Below are positions 16,973-25,333 of a stretch of DNA of 64,000 nt, piece after piece. This stretch comes from Streptomyces xanthophaeus (GTDB lineage Bacteria > Actinomycetota > Actinomycetes > Streptomycetales > Streptomycetaceae). Under the pieces are notes generated by a model that was given only the letters and a program-made list of their open reading frames with translations, was not told where the DNA came from and ran no database searches. The DNA is taken from assembly GCF_000725805.1 (NCBI RefSeq), contig NZ_JOFT01000022.1, positions 99,054-163,053 of the forward strand, read 5' to 3'. The translations under genes and the position numbers were made by a program. How positions within the stretch are numbered: position 1 is the first letter of the stretch; every line of letters starts with the position of its first letter.

Positions 16973-17386
16973 ATGACGACGGCTGCATTGTGGGAGCTCG
17001 ATGCTCAGCTCGACTCCGAGGACACTCTGACGATCCTGTCGGCCGTCTGGGACGTGTTCACCGTGGCGGCCAAGGTGGCCGATGCGATCACGTTCGAGGA
17101 GGGCAGCGAAGAGCTGCAGGCGATGTCCGCCGCCCGGCAGTGCATGGCAGGCCGCGATCTGCTGCCTCTGCCGCAGAGCGGATCGCCCGCGGAGGTGCCG
17201 GAGCTCGCGCCGGGTAGCGCTGGTCTGGACCCGTTCGTGCGGCTCCTGGAGCACGCTCAGCAGTCCCTGATCCGGCTCGCCGCCACCGCTGACCAGCTCG
17301 GCGGGGGAGCGGAACGGTCGCTGCGAGAGGCCATCCAGTTGGCGTCGCGTGCGGCCGTGGCGCTGGCCGCAGTGCGGGGGCAGTGA
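16973..17386 (+). CDS. Hypothetical helical protein (137 aa)
   Basis: The ATG at 16973 has GGAGGGG seven bases upstream; an in-frame GTG at 16955 is less likely. The protein is helical and acidic (MTTAALWELDAQLDSEDTL), with an Ala-rich C-terminus. No domain is recognised. It ends one base before the next gene's start, so the two are translationally coupled and probably interact. The 294-bp gap upstream, shared with the divergent kinase gene, should contain promoters in both directions. Confidence 0.75.
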   Translation: MTTAALWELDAQLDSEDTLTILSAVWDVFTVAAKVADAITFEEGSEELQAMSAARQCMAGRDLLPLPQSGSPAEVPELAPGSAGLDPFVRLLEHAQQSLIRLAATADQLGGGAERSLREAIQLASRAAVALAAVRGQ

Positions 17387-17387
17387 G

Positions 17388-18992
17388 GTGACCACTCTGG
17401 GGGAACTGTTCGATGTCGCGGTCGCTCATCTCGTCGGGGCCGCCGAGACGCCGCTCGCATCGATCGGGCCGGAGGAACGGGTAGCGCTGATCGGCCGCGT
17501 CGAAGACGTACTGACCCAGGTCAGAAGCGGGTTGGGTCCTCGCGCTTACACCCCGGTGCTGACCACGGAGGAGCGGGAGCTGACCGTCTCCGAACGGAAC
17601 CTGGAGGGCTGCCTCGACCAGGCGTCTTCGTGGCTGGGTACCGCCCGGAGCCACCTTCAGGCACCCGCCTCCGAGGCCATCGGGCCGGCCGGGGACCGGA
17701 TCTCCGCCGCAGCGCAGGCCGTCGGAGCGGTGCGCGACACGATCACCAGTCATCTGGGGCCGGACCGGGCACCGCTGACGCCGTATGCCTACCTGTTGCG
17801 GCACCAGGCCGCCTTCGACTACCTGTCCCGCCGGTACTCCGAGGTGGCCTGGACGGCCGGCGAGGTGGTGCACCGTCTCTCTCAGGGCGTCGAGCACCCG
17901 GGTGCGGGCGAGGCCTTCGAGGCGGCAAGGGCGTCTCTCGCCCAGGCCTCCGTGTACGCCCGGGCGGGAGGCCGTGAAGCCGACGTGCACCTGGAGACCT
18001 TCCCGCTGGCCCTGCCCGTCGCACCGGTCCAGGCCACTCCTGCCGACGCGACCAGTGCCGTCACTGTGCGGCTCGGCGAGGACAGTGAGCGGCTGTCCCG
18101 GGCCGCGTACGGCGCCCTGCACGACCGTGACGAACAGCGGATGAGCGGGTCGGACTTCCGGCAGCTCTCCAGCTGGACGGCGACGACCCGCATCCTGACC
18201 GGCCGTCTCCTGCTCCACGTCGCGGCGAGCATGCCGGAGGGGCCGGTACGGACCGGCTTCAAGGATGCGGCCGGCGCGCTGCGGAAGTCGTCGCAGGTCT
18301 GGACCGCGGCCGCTGCGGGGTGGATGGACATCGTGGACCTGGCCGACCCCCGGGAACGTCCCGCTCTTCCCCCGCCCGGACTCGGCCTCGTTCGGCGGGG
18401 CGAGCTCGTGCAGATGCCCACGACCGACCCGCACCCCGCCGTGGTCATCTCCCGCACGGCCGCCACACGCGTGGGCCAGCTCTTGTTCGGCCCGCAGTGG
18501 GAGCCGGAGCAGGGCCTGGGAACGTCGAGGCCCGGTGCTGGCGTCCTCGCGGACGCCGGAGGTCCGGGCGCCTTGGCAGCCTCCCTGTACCGGCTGCCCT
18601 CGGCCGGCTGGCAGATGGCAGCCGCAGCGCCGTTGGCGGTCAAGCGTGCGGGGGCGGGGCTGGTCGCCGATGCCGCCGAACATCGGCCTCCCGGCTGGAA
18701 CGAGAACTGGCGCTTCTACTCCGTGCACCCCCGAGAGGTGGAGCGGCTGGCGGGCGCGTACGCGGCGGTGATGACGGCGGAGCAGGCCGCGGCAGGGGCT
18801 TTGCTGGACATCGCCCGCCGGGCAGGGGTTGCAGTGCCTCGCGCAGTCCTGGACGCCTCTGCGCACCGGGCCATCGCCGAGGAGCAGCGCTGGGCGCCGA
18901 GGCAGCAGGTGCAGGCGAAGCCCCGGGAGCTGCCTCGGGCGCACGTGCCGGTCGACCTGGTGGTCGGACGTCGCCCGGGGATGCGCCGCTGA
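17388..18992 (+). CDS. Hypothetical large helical protein (534 aa)
   Basis: The GTG start follows the TGA of the preceding gene by one base. The protein is almost entirely helical and rich in Ala, Arg, Glu and Leu, with no signal peptide, no membrane segment and no recognisable motif. Segments such as GPAGDRISAAAQAVGAVRDT and TGRLLLHVAASMPEGPV suggest a helical bundle. Its tight coupling with the 137-residue protein suggests a two-component complex of unknown role. Codon use is typical of the host. Confidence 0.8.
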   Translation: MTTLGELFDVAVAHLVGAAETPLASIGPEERVALIGRVEDVLTQVRSGLGPRAYTPVLTTEERELTVSERNLEGCLDQASSWLGTARSHLQAPASEAIGPAGDRISAAAQAVGAVRDTITSHLGPDRAPLTPYAYLLRHQAAFDYLSRRYSEVAWTAGEVVHRLSQGVEHPGAGEAFEAARASLAQASVYARAGGREADVHLETFPLALPVAPVQATPADATSAVTVRLGEDSERLSRAAYGALHDRDEQRMSGSDFRQLSSWTATTRILTGRLLLHVAASMPEGPVRTGFKDAAGALRKSSQVWTAAAAGWMDIVDLADPRERPALPPPGLGLVRRGELVQMPTTDPHPAVVISRTAATRVGQLLFGPQWEPEQGLGTSRPGAGVLADAGGPGALAASLYRLPSAGWQMAAAAPLAVKRAGAGLVADAAEHRPPGWNENWRFYSVHPREVERLAGAYAAVMTAEQAAAGALLDIARRAGVAVPRAVLDASAHRAIAEEQRWAPRQQVQAKPRELPRAHVPVDLVVGRRPGMRR

Positions 18993-19464
18993 GCGGCGAC
19001 GGCCGGAATCAGGGGCCAACCGTCCGGCGACCGGCACGTGTTCTCCGAGCCGATCACCGCCTGGCGGCAACCCCGCCTCCAGGTCGTGGACCTGACCACG
19101 GTCGGCGATGGAGGCATCGGCGGTCAGCAGTCGGGCGGTCGTGTCGTGCCCGTTTCCACGTAGGCCACGGGCGCGAAGGAATCAATATCTATCCCCGCGG
19201 TCATAGAGTTTAATGGGCCCCGCACGGAGAGTTTTTGTCGCACCGCACGCGGTGGAAATATTTTCCGTACACAAGCCGCTGCAGCGTGCTACTGTCGATC
19301 TCGGTTGCAGTTTTGGTTCCCAAAAACTTCAAGCGCTCCAGTCGGCCTCAGCGCCACAATCGAGCGCTTCATATTTCCGGGTCATTTTCCGGCGGGGCAT
19401 CATCGCGGCGACACGGTGTCCGTACAGTGCGGATGCTGGTGTACTGCCCCAAAGGAGATACGAC
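18993..19464 (+). promoter_or_regulatory. Intergenic region and long 5' leader of the cold-shock gene
   Basis: After a GC-rich first half, the stretch from about 19180 becomes clearly AT-richer (AATCAATATCTAT, TAGAGTTTAATGG, GGAAATATTTTCC). It probably holds the promoter and a long untranslated leader of the CspA-like gene. Long structured leaders are a known feature of cold-shock genes. An in-frame continuation of the upstream gene after its TGA (VFSEPITAWRQPRLQVVDL, ending near 19160) looks protein-like but has no ribosome-binding site. Confidence 0.5.
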
Positions 19465-19668
19465 ATGGCATCTGGCACCGTGAAGTGGTTCAACGCGGCC
19501 AAGGGTTTCGGCTTCATCGAGCAGGACGGTGGCGGCGACGACGTCTTCGCCCACTTCTCGAACATTGCCGCCCAGGGCTTCCGCGAGCTGCTGGAAGGCC
19601 AGAAGGTCAACTTCGACATCGCGCAGGGCCAGAAGGGCCCGACGGCCGAGAACATCGTTCCCGCCTGA
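19465..19668 (+). CDS. CspA-family cold-shock protein
   Basis: 67 residues from an ATG with AAAGGAG eight bases upstream. The protein is a complete OB-fold cold-shock domain with RNP1 (KGFGFI) and RNP2 (DVFAHFS), preceded by GTVKWFN. Such proteins bind single-stranded RNA and DNA and act as RNA chaperones. The gene heads a cluster with a DEAD-box RNA helicase, so both RNA-remodelling activities are encoded together. A strong hairpin terminator follows, so the helicase has its own leader or arises by readthrough. Confidence 0.97.
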   Translation: MASGTVKWFNAAKGFGFIEQDGGGDDVFAHFSNIAAQGFRELLEGQKVNFDIAQGQKGPTAENIVPA

Positions 19669-19686
19669 CGCTGACGCGCATTCCGT

Positions 19687-19724
19687 AGCTGGGGCCCGCA
19701 TCCCTCGGGGTGCGGGCCCCAGCT
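19687..19724 (+). terminator. Hairpin terminator after cold-shock gene
   Basis: A 14-bp perfect stem, AGCTGGGGCCCGCA and TGCGGGCCCCAGCT, with a 10-nt loop, begins 18 bp after the stop codon. It is the typical long GC-rich terminator of actinomycetes, without a U-tract. Confidence 0.85.
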
Positions 19725-19920
19725 GCACGCATTTCCCGCAGTGCGGTCACCTGCAGGACGAAGCATTCAGGGGCCCAGCCTCGTCGAGCTTCAACCGACC
19801 CGACTTTTCTGGATTTCGCGTCCGCATGACGCCATCCCCATCTCAGCGCATGCGCCCGTACGGAATCCCTGTAGGCCAGAGTCGATTTCGCTTTCGCATT
19901 CCATTCGGCCCGTTCTTGTG

Positions 19921-19984
19921 ATTCCCCGCGCTGCTTTCCGCTGCGGGAATTCCTTGATATGTGCCGCATCAAGGAAGGTTCTGA
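19921..19984 (+). promoter_or_regulatory. Tandem hairpins covering the helicase ribosome-binding site
   Basis: Two hairpins lie side by side in the leader. The first pairs ATTCCCCGC (19921-19929) with GCGGGAAT (19943-19950), with one bulged C. The second pairs TTCCTTGAT (19950-19958) with ATCAAGGAA (19968-19976) around a 9-nt loop. The second stem includes most of AAGGAAGG, the Shine-Dalgarno sequence of the helicase gene whose ATG is at 19985. Translation is therefore expected to depend on opening this stem, by temperature, by the cold-shock protein or by the helicase itself. Confidence 0.6.
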
Positions 19985-21499
19985 ATGAACCGCACACGTA
20001 CGAACGACCGTTCCTCTCGCACCCGCACCCGCACCGGCGGCCCCGCTTCCGGGGCTGCCACCGGTTCGGAGCGGGGCAACCGCTTCGGCTCGTCGGCCCC
20101 GAGCCGCTCCGCAGGTCCGAGCCGCTCCGGCGGCTACGGCCGCCGGCCCGCCGCGATCCAAGGCGAGTTCGCCCTGCCGAAGACGATCACTCCGGCGCTG
20201 CCCGCCGTCGAGGCCTTCGCCGACCTCGCCATGCCGGCCGAGCTGCTGGCCGCTCTCGGCACGCAGGGCCTGACCGTGCCCTTCCCGATCCAGGGCGCCA
20301 CCCTGCCCAACACCCTTGCGGGCCGTGACGTGCTCGGCCGCGGGCGCACCGGCTCCGGCAAGACCCTCGCCTTCGGCCTCGCGCTGCTGGCCCGTACCGC
20401 CGGGCAGCGTGCCGAGCCCCGCCAGCCGCTCGCCCTCGTCCTCGTCCCGACCCGCGAGCTGGCCCAGCAGGTGACCGACGCCCTCGCCCCCTACGCCCGC
20501 GCCGTGAAGCTGCGCTTGACCACGGTCGTCGGCGGCATGTCGATCGGCAAGCAGGCCGGAGCGCTGCGCGGGGGCACAGAGGTCGTCGTGGCCACGCCCG
20601 GCCGGTTGAAGGACCTCATCGACCGCGGCGACTGCCGGCTGAACCAGGTCGCGATCACCGTCCTCGACGAGGCCGACCAGATGGCCGACATGGGCTTCAT
20701 GCCGCAGGTCACCGCCCTCCTCGACCAGGTGCGCCCCGAGGGCCAGCGGATGCTGTTCTCCGCCACCCTCGACCGCAACGTCGACCTGCTGGTCCGGCGC
20801 TACCTCACCGACCCCGTCGTGCACTCGGTGGACCCCTCGGCCGGTGCGGTGACGACGATGGAGCACCACGTGCTGCACGTCCACGGCGCCGACAAGCACC
20901 GGACGACGACGGAGATCGCGGCGCGCGAGGGCCGGGTGATGATGTTCCTGGACACCAAGCACGCCGTGGACCGGCTGACCGAGGACCTGCTGAACAGCGG
21001 CGTCCGGGCCGCCGCCCTGCACGGCGGGAAGTCGCAGCCCCAGCGCACACGCACCCTGGCCCAGTTCAAGACCGGACACGTGACCGTGCTGGTCGCGACG
21101 AACGTGGCGGCGCGCGGCATCCACGTCGACGACCTCGACCTCGTCGTCAACGTCGACCCGCCCACCGACCCCAAGGACTACCTCCACCGCGGCGGCCGCA
21201 CCGCCCGCGCCGGCGAGTCCGGCAGCGTCGTCACCCTCGTCACCCCGGGCCAGCGCCGCGACATGACCCGCCTCATGCAGGCCGCCGGCATCACCCCGCA
21301 GACCACCCAGGTCCGCTCCGGCGAAGAGGCGCTCAACCGCATCACCGGCTCCCAGGCCCCCTCCGGGATCCCCGTCGTCATCACCGCACCGGTCGTCGAA
21401 CGCGCCAAGCGCAGCGCGGCCTCCCGGGGGAGGCGCCGACCTGCTTCGACCGTCCGGCGCGTGAGCGTGCGGCAGTCCGCCTTCGATGCGGCGGCCTGA
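19985..21499 (+). CDS. DEAD-box ATP-dependent RNA helicase
   Basis: 504 residues. The N-terminal 50 are disordered and rich in Arg, Ser, Gly and Thr. The helicase core follows with motif I GRTGSGKT, Ia PTRELAQQ, Ib TPGR, motif II DEAD (VLDEADQMADMGF), motif III SAT, motif V ARGIHVDD and motif VI HRGGRTARAG. The tail is basic (SRGRRRPASTVRR). It unwinds or remodels RNA duplexes with ATP. The start is the ATG behind AAGGAAGG, which lies within a hairpin. Its position between a cold-shock protein and a CBS protein suggests a role in RNA handling at low temperature or under stress. Confidence 0.95.
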   Translation: MNRTRTNDRSSRTRTRTGGPASGAATGSERGNRFGSSAPSRSAGPSRSGGYGRRPAAIQGEFALPKTITPALPAVEAFADLAMPAELLAALGTQGLTVPFPIQGATLPNTLAGRDVLGRGRTGSGKTLAFGLALLARTAGQRAEPRQPLALVLVPTRELAQQVTDALAPYARAVKLRLTTVVGGMSIGKQAGALRGGTEVVVATPGRLKDLIDRGDCRLNQVAITVLDEADQMADMGFMPQVTALLDQVRPEGQRMLFSATLDRNVDLLVRRYLTDPVVHSVDPSAGAVTTMEHHVLHVHGADKHRTTTEIAAREGRVMMFLDTKHAVDRLTEDLLNSGVRAAALHGGKSQPQRTRTLAQFKTGHVTVLVATNVAARGIHVDDLDLVVNVDPPTDPKDYLHRGGRTARAGESGSVVTLVTPGQRRDMTRLMQAAGITPQTTQVRSGEEALNRITGSQAPSGIPVVITAPVVERAKRSAASRGRRRPASTVRRVSVRQSAFDAAA

Positions 21500-21545
21500 G
21501 AAGCACATGATGAGGAAACTGACCCATCTCTGCAGGAGGCACGTT

Positions 21546-21950
21546 TTGACGCTGGTCCAGATGCATTTCCGCTCGACGAACGCCAACCCCGTGCACCGGA
21601 CGGTGGACGACGCGATGGAGGCGGCCGGTCCGCAGGTCTGTGACGACATGACGGTCGAGGTGGCCCTGGCCGTCATGGCCAGTGCCCGCGCGGGTCATCT
21701 GCTCGTCTGCGACGAGGACGGCCTGTGCACCGGGCTGGTCACCCAGGCAAGGCTCGCCACCGTCCGCGACAGCGCGGCGTACACGGACCAGGTCCGTCTC
21801 CGCGACCTCCTGGGAGACCGCGGGCCGGTCACCTCGCCCTTGACCACGGTGGCCGAGGCCGAGCACGCGATGCGCTACCGCCGGCTCGATGCCCTGCCGG
21901 TCGTCGACGAGCAGGGCAGCGCTCTGGGCGTCCTCGCCCTTGCCCGCTGA
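21546..21950 (+). CDS. CBS-domain protein
   Basis: 134 residues from a TTG preceded by AGGAGG at seven bases; an upstream ATG at 21486 lacks such a site. Two CBS motifs are visible: VCDDMTVEVALAVMASARAGHLLVCD and LTTVAEAEHAMRYRRLDALPVVD, each with the hydrophobic strand and GxL/LPVVD ending. CBS pairs bind adenosyl ligands and regulate activity of partner proteins. It follows the helicase gene by 46 bp and probably belongs to the same transcript. Confidence 0.88.
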   Translation: MTLVQMHFRSTNANPVHRTVDDAMEAAGPQVCDDMTVEVALAVMASARAGHLLVCDEDGLCTGLVTQARLATVRDSAAYTDQVRLRDLLGDRGPVTSPLTTVAEAEHAMRYRRLDALPVVDEQGSALGVLALAR

Positions 21951-22001
21951 TCCGCCTCACCACGGCACGACCGTCCCCCGTTCTTCTTCCTGTGAGGCCA
22001 C

Positions 22002-22313
22002 ATGCGCTGTGTCATCGCCCGTTTCCCGTTCGACCTGACCAAGAGCGGTGTCCTGGAGTCGATGAAGGGCATCAAACCGGAGCAGGTCGTCGGCGAGTCA
22101 GTGATCATCGGGCGGCGTACCTACCCCGTCAAGCAGGTCGGCCAGGTCATCACTCGGCAGGACCGCCGTGACTTCAGCGCCGGTGAAGTCCTGCGGGCCA
22201 TGAACCAGCTCGGGTTCACCTGCCGCGGCCTGCCCCGGGCGGCCGTGCCCACGCGCGTCCTCAGCCCGCTCCAGCAGGCTTCCGCGATGCTCGGCATCCC
22301 GGTGACCGTCTGA
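22002..22313 (+). CDS. Conserved hypothetical protein of the cold-shock cluster (103 aa)
   Basis: The ATG at 22002 has a weak GTGAGG site. The protein begins MRCVIARFPFDLTKSGVLES and is a compact alpha/beta protein ending GIPVTV. It has no Cys cluster, signal or membrane helix. I associate this short family with Streptomyces cspA/DEAD-box neighbourhoods, where its role is unknown. It is the last gene of the cluster, closed by a strong hairpin 38 bp after its stop. Confidence 0.8.
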   Translation: MRCVIARFPFDLTKSGVLESMKGIKPEQVVGESVIIGRRTYPVKQVGQVITRQDRRDFSAGEVLRAMNQLGFTCRGLPRAAVPTRVLSPLQQASAMLGIPVTV

Positions 22314-22350
22314 CGGACAGGGCCGGCGCAAGCCGACACCGAACAGCGAG

Positions 22351-22385
22351 GAGGGCCCGACCGGCACACGCCGGTCGGGCCCTCC
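22351..22385. terminator. Bidirectional hairpin terminator
   Basis: A perfect 15-bp stem, GAGGGCCCGACCGGC and GCCGGTCGGGCCCTC, with a 4- to 5-nt loop sits between converging genes. It can end transcription from both sides. Confidence 0.88.
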
Positions 22386-22415
22386 CGCATACCCGGGGGT
22401 TACGCGAAGGTCGGG

Positions 22416-22775
22416 TCAGTGGTCGGAGTAGCTGAAGTCGCCCATGGTCCAGGCGCTGACGTCCGCGATCGAGACGCGGTACATCCCGCCCGTCTCCGGG
22501 ATCCCGACCGTGCCCTGAAGGATGCGGGCCACGTGGAAGTGCAGATGGGTGGGCGGCCCTTCCTGGGGTGTCGTGGTGGTGAAGATGGCGGCGAACTCGC
22601 CCAGGCGGGCGGAGTCCGTCAGGACCTCCGACACCCGCTGCCTCCACACGGCTTCGGGCGCCAGCCGACCGGTGATGACAGCACCACCGGTGACAACGGT
22701 CAGGGACATCTGATTGCTCTGCCCGGACTCCACCAGGGTGGCAACGTCCACGAGCAGCTCGTCAGGCTTCGACAT
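22416..22775 (-). CDS. Hypothetical protein, possibly GvpU-like (119 aa)
   Basis: The ATG at 22775 lacks an obvious ribosome-binding site. The protein has VVTGGAVITGRLAPEAVW, then a helix, a strand-rich middle and the acidic end AWTMGDFSYSDH. The V-T-G-G-x-V-I-T-G-x-L pattern recalls the gas-vesicle accessory protein GvpU, but no other gvp genes are present, so this is only a resemblance. It lies 48 bp downstream of the anti-sigma-type ATPase gene in the same direction. Confidence 0.7.
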   Translation of the reverse strand: MSKPDELLVDVATLVESGQSNQMSLTVVTGGAVITGRLAPEAVWRQRVSEVLTDSARLGEFAAIFTTTTPQEGPPTHLHFHVARILQGTVGIPETGGMYRVSIADVSAWTMGDFSYSDH

Positions 22776-22823
22776 GGGAGCCGATTTTATGCACCGGTCG
22801 TCCCGCTCTCGCGACCGGGAGGG

Positions 22824-23216
22824 CTACCGGTCGAGAAGAGCGCTCACCGTCTTCCCGCCGGAGGCCCGACGGGTGACAGCGGTCGCCCGGGCGAGGTGGT
22901 TGACCATGGGCCAGCCGAATCCACCGGTACCGCCGTACAGGTCAGGGGTGCGCATACGCGGCGCGTGCGGGCTGGAGTCGTGAACGGCCACCTCGATGCT
23001 CTCCGCGCGGGCCGTCAGTTCCAATGTGCAGGCGCCCCCGCCGTGGCGCACGGCGTTCGTGGCGAGCTCGGACACGACCAGGACCACGGTGTCTGCGGCT
23101 TCTGTGGCCATCGCCGGCTGACGAAGACGGTCGAGGAAGGCTCGCGCGGCATCGCGTGCAGCTGCAACAGCCTCCGTGGACAGCACGGTTGTGACGCTCT
23201 CGGCCATCGTGTTCAT
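22824..23216 (-). CDS. Anti-sigma-factor-type ATP-binding protein (HATPase)
   Basis: 130 residues, a single GHKL ATPase domain of the RsbW/SpoIIAB type. The N box is VVSELATNAVRHG, the G1 loop is VHDSSPHAP, and the G2 loop is GGTGGFGWPMV. Such proteins bind and phosphorylate an anti-anti-sigma factor and sequester sigma factors, and Streptomyces has dozens of them. The start could be the ATG at 23216 or the one at 23207. No cognate sigma or anti-anti-sigma gene is adjacent. The small hypothetical gene follows in the same direction. Confidence 0.88.
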   Translation of the reverse strand: MNTMAESVTTVLSTEAVAAARDAARAFLDRLRQPAMATEAADTVVLVVSELATNAVRHGGGACTLELTARAESIEVAVHDSSPHAPRMRTPDLYGGTGGFGWPMVNHLARATAVTRRASGGKTVSALLDR

Positions 23217-23572
23217 CAGGTCACCCTGGTCTCTGCATCGTCCACGTCCGGCCCTTGCCTACCTGTTCCCTGTGCCCCACCCACTGCACGCCAACCCGGC
23301 TCAGGTCTCCGAGAAGGGATCGAAGAGCAGTCGAAGCACGATGCCAGTCGACGAGACGTGGGGGACCCCGCGCCCTCGGCTGCGAACCCCCCGAGCCCCT
23401 GACCTGCTGTGCAGCCTGCTCTGCGGATCCTGGGCCGGCCACGAAGGTCTAGCTCTCTTCAGTGGGAACGAAAATCTATGACGGCTGGAGTAGACATTGG
23501 GCCTTGGCGTGGTTATGGTTTCTCTCGTAGCCAGAGAGACAGCAGGGCCTGGCAGAGACGAACTGCCGGGCA

Positions 23573-23935
23573 GCAGTACATGCAGTACCCGTAGGTGCAG
23601 TGCGCAGGACGGTGCGGTGGTGGAGTTCCGAAGCCAGAGTTTTCGCAGGACGGCGACGGGGCTGACGACCGGACCGGGTGGCCCGCAGTCATCAGGGGCC
23701 GCCGAGAGCAGTACCCGCAGTTAACGCAGTGGCAGTACCCGTAAGTGCAGTGCGCAGTACCCAGCAGTGAAGAGTGAGCAGCACCTCGGTGAAGGCGTCG
23801 GCTGCGGACGCGCGCACCGGGAAGTTCGGCAGTGGGGTTCTAAGCCAGAGCAGACGCAGGACGGGCAACGGGGCTGGCTGCCGAAGAGTGGCGCTGGGTC
23901 AGGCCACGAGCAGTTCGCATCACCAGCAGTACCAG
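23573..23935 (+). repeat. Dispersed GCAGTAC repeats with duplicated 26-bp element
   Basis: GCAGTAC occurs at 23573, 23582, 23708, 23732, 23754 and 23926. Around two of them a 26-bp element, starting GCAGTACCCGTA and ending GTGCAGTGCGCAG, is repeated with one difference at 23582-23607 and 23732-23757, exactly 150 bp apart. A second pair of related blocks, GTTCCGAAGCCAGAG (23625) and GTTCTAAGCCAGAG (23837), each followed by CGCAGGACGG and CGGGGCTG, follows the two copies. The arrangement points to an imperfect tandem duplication of a non-coding unit. Confidence 0.7.
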
Positions 23936-24155
23936 TAGTAGGTAGTTGATCACCGAGGGAAGAACGGAGGAGCCGAGCACCATCAGGATCGCCCGGGCGG
24001 AAAGGCTGAGCCCGGGTACCGCAGGACATCGATCGTGAGGTGGTCTCCGGTCAAGCAACCGCGATCCCCGCACCCCCGGCCGCGTATCGGTCGGGTCGGC
24101 GGAAACACAGGGTCGGCGCAGTATCAGGGCCGACAGATGGTGTAGTAGTTCCTTC

Positions 24156-24188
24156 GGGGCCCTGGTGCCGGTACGGCGCCAGGGCCCC
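24156..24188 (+). terminator. Strong hairpin ahead of the MerR gene
   Basis: GGGGCCCTGG TGCCG pairs with CGGCG CCAGGGCCCC around GTA, giving a stem of about 15 bp with one T-G pair. It ends 27 bp before the MerR start. It may terminate the upstream non-coding transcript or attenuate expression of the regulator. Confidence 0.6.
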
Positions 24189-24214
24189 TCCATGCGTTCC
24201 ATGAGAGAGGTTCA

Positions 24215-24553
24215 ATGACAGCAGACGACTCCTTCGGCCGTCTCGACGACGACGATTACCCCGCCTACACCATGGGCCGGGCCGCAGAAATGCTCGGCAC
24301 CACCCAGGGCTTCCTCCGCGCCATCGGCGAAGCCCGACTCATCACCCCGCTGCGCTCCGAGGGCGGCCACCGCCGCTACTCCCGCTACCAGCTGCGCATC
24401 GCCGCCCGCGCCCGCGAACTCGTCGATCAGGGCACCCCCATCGAGGCCGCCTGCCGGATCGTGATCCTGGAAGACCAGCTCGAGGAAGCCCGGCGCATCA
24501 ACGCCGAGTACCGGCGCGCCGCAGAATCGGCGGACCCGACGGCCGCGGCCTGA
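24215..24553 (+). CDS. MerR-family transcriptional regulator
   Basis: 112 residues from an ATG with GAGAGG seven bases upstream. A winged helix-turn-helix starts at YTMGRAAEMLGTTQGFLRAI and the wing is RSEGGHRRYSRYQL. A dimerisation helix (EDQLEEARRINAEYRRA) follows, with no C-terminal ligand domain, so it is a short MerR protein. Such proteins bind promoters with long spacers. The preceding 1-kb non-coding region with its terminal hairpin may be part of its control. Confidence 0.92.
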   Translation: MTADDSFGRLDDDDYPAYTMGRAAEMLGTTQGFLRAIGEARLITPLRSEGGHRRYSRYQLRIAARARELVDQGTPIEAACRIVILEDQLEEARRINAEYRRAAESADPTAAA

Positions 24554-24707
24554 ACCGAGTGTGCCCGTCAGGGTCGGGGCCTCGGTCCCGGAAGACGGTC
24601 TCCCACACGCACGTGATGGCGGCCGCCGCGAAGACGCTGCCCTACCTGCGGTCGACGGCGCATTCGGCGGCCGATGCCCCCGGTCGGCCTCACTGCTGTT
24701 CCCCGGG

Positions 24708-25277
24708 TCAGTTGCCGCGCAGGAACTCCTCGGCCTGGGCGCGCAGGGCCGCGGGGGCGTCCGTCCAGGCCGGGGAGCGCACCAGCTCGCGCAGCTCGGC
24801 CTCCTTGACCTCGCGCGGGTCGTCCGCGCGCAGCCCGAGGTGGGGCCAGAGCTGGACCAGCTCCTCGTACGGGAGGTCCCAGTGCGCGGCGAAGGCGGAT
24901 TCCAGAGCATCCGAAGGGGCGGGCGGCGCGACGAGGACCTCGGCGGTGGTGGCCGCCGGCATGATCTCCACAAGGGAGAGACCGAGCCGCTCGACCGCGT
25001 CGCGGAACAGGGCACGGTGGGCCCCCACCGTCTCGCGCGAGGGCCGCTGCCCCTCGTAGAACAGGGTGAACACCCATCCGGACTCACCGGCGCGAGCGAG
25101 GTCCAGCAGGAGGCGGGTGCCCGCGTCGTCGGTGAAGGCGCGGTGCGTAATGCTCTTCGCGGCCCCCGGCCCTTCGGTACGGGGCGCCGCCTCGAGCCGG
25201 AACTCGGTGCGCAGCCACTGCAGCTGGTCGGGTGCCAGCTCGCCGTCGGACAGAGCTCGGAGTGCGGGCCAGAGCAC
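24708..25277 (-). CDS. Hypothetical protein (189 aa)
   Basis: The GTG at 25277 has GGAGGAAG eight bases upstream. The protein begins MLWPALRALSDGELAPDQLQW and shows alternating helices and strands with WVFTLFYEGQRPS and a helical C-terminus ending AEEFLRGN. It has no signal peptide or membrane helix. The family is not recognised. It follows the PHP-domain gene by 56 bp in the same direction and may be co-transcribed with it. The GC bias of its codons supports this frame over the alternative frames on both strands. Confidence 0.8.
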   Translation of the reverse strand: MLWPALRALSDGELAPDQLQWLRTEFRLEAAPRTEGPGAAKSITHRAFTDDAGTRLLLDLARAGESGWVFTLFYEGQRPSRETVGAHRALFRDAVERLGLSLVEIMPAATTAEVLVAPPAPSDALESAFAAHWDLPYEELVQLWPHLGLRADDPREVKEAELRELVRSPAWTDAPAALRAQAEEFLRGN

Positions 25278-25333
25278 GACAGGACTTCCTCCGGACGTGG
25301 GCGGGTGGGGGCGGGGGAGTGCGACGCGGGTGG

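Larger units (their letters stand above)
23217..24214. other. About 1 kb without genes; repetitive, possibly structured RNA
   Basis: No frame has a convincing protein across this interval, although GC is close to that of the genome. The stretch 23573-23935 holds a recurring motif treated separately. At 23521, TCTCTCG and CCAGAGAGA form a short hairpin. The right end contains a strong hairpin before the MerR gene. A long untranslated leader or a non-coding RNA is the simplest explanation. Confidence 0.5.

Noticed and set aside
18993..19160. Protein-like continuation after the stop of the 534-residue gene
   Set aside because: There is no ribosome-binding site and readthrough of TGA is not supported; it may be a remnant.
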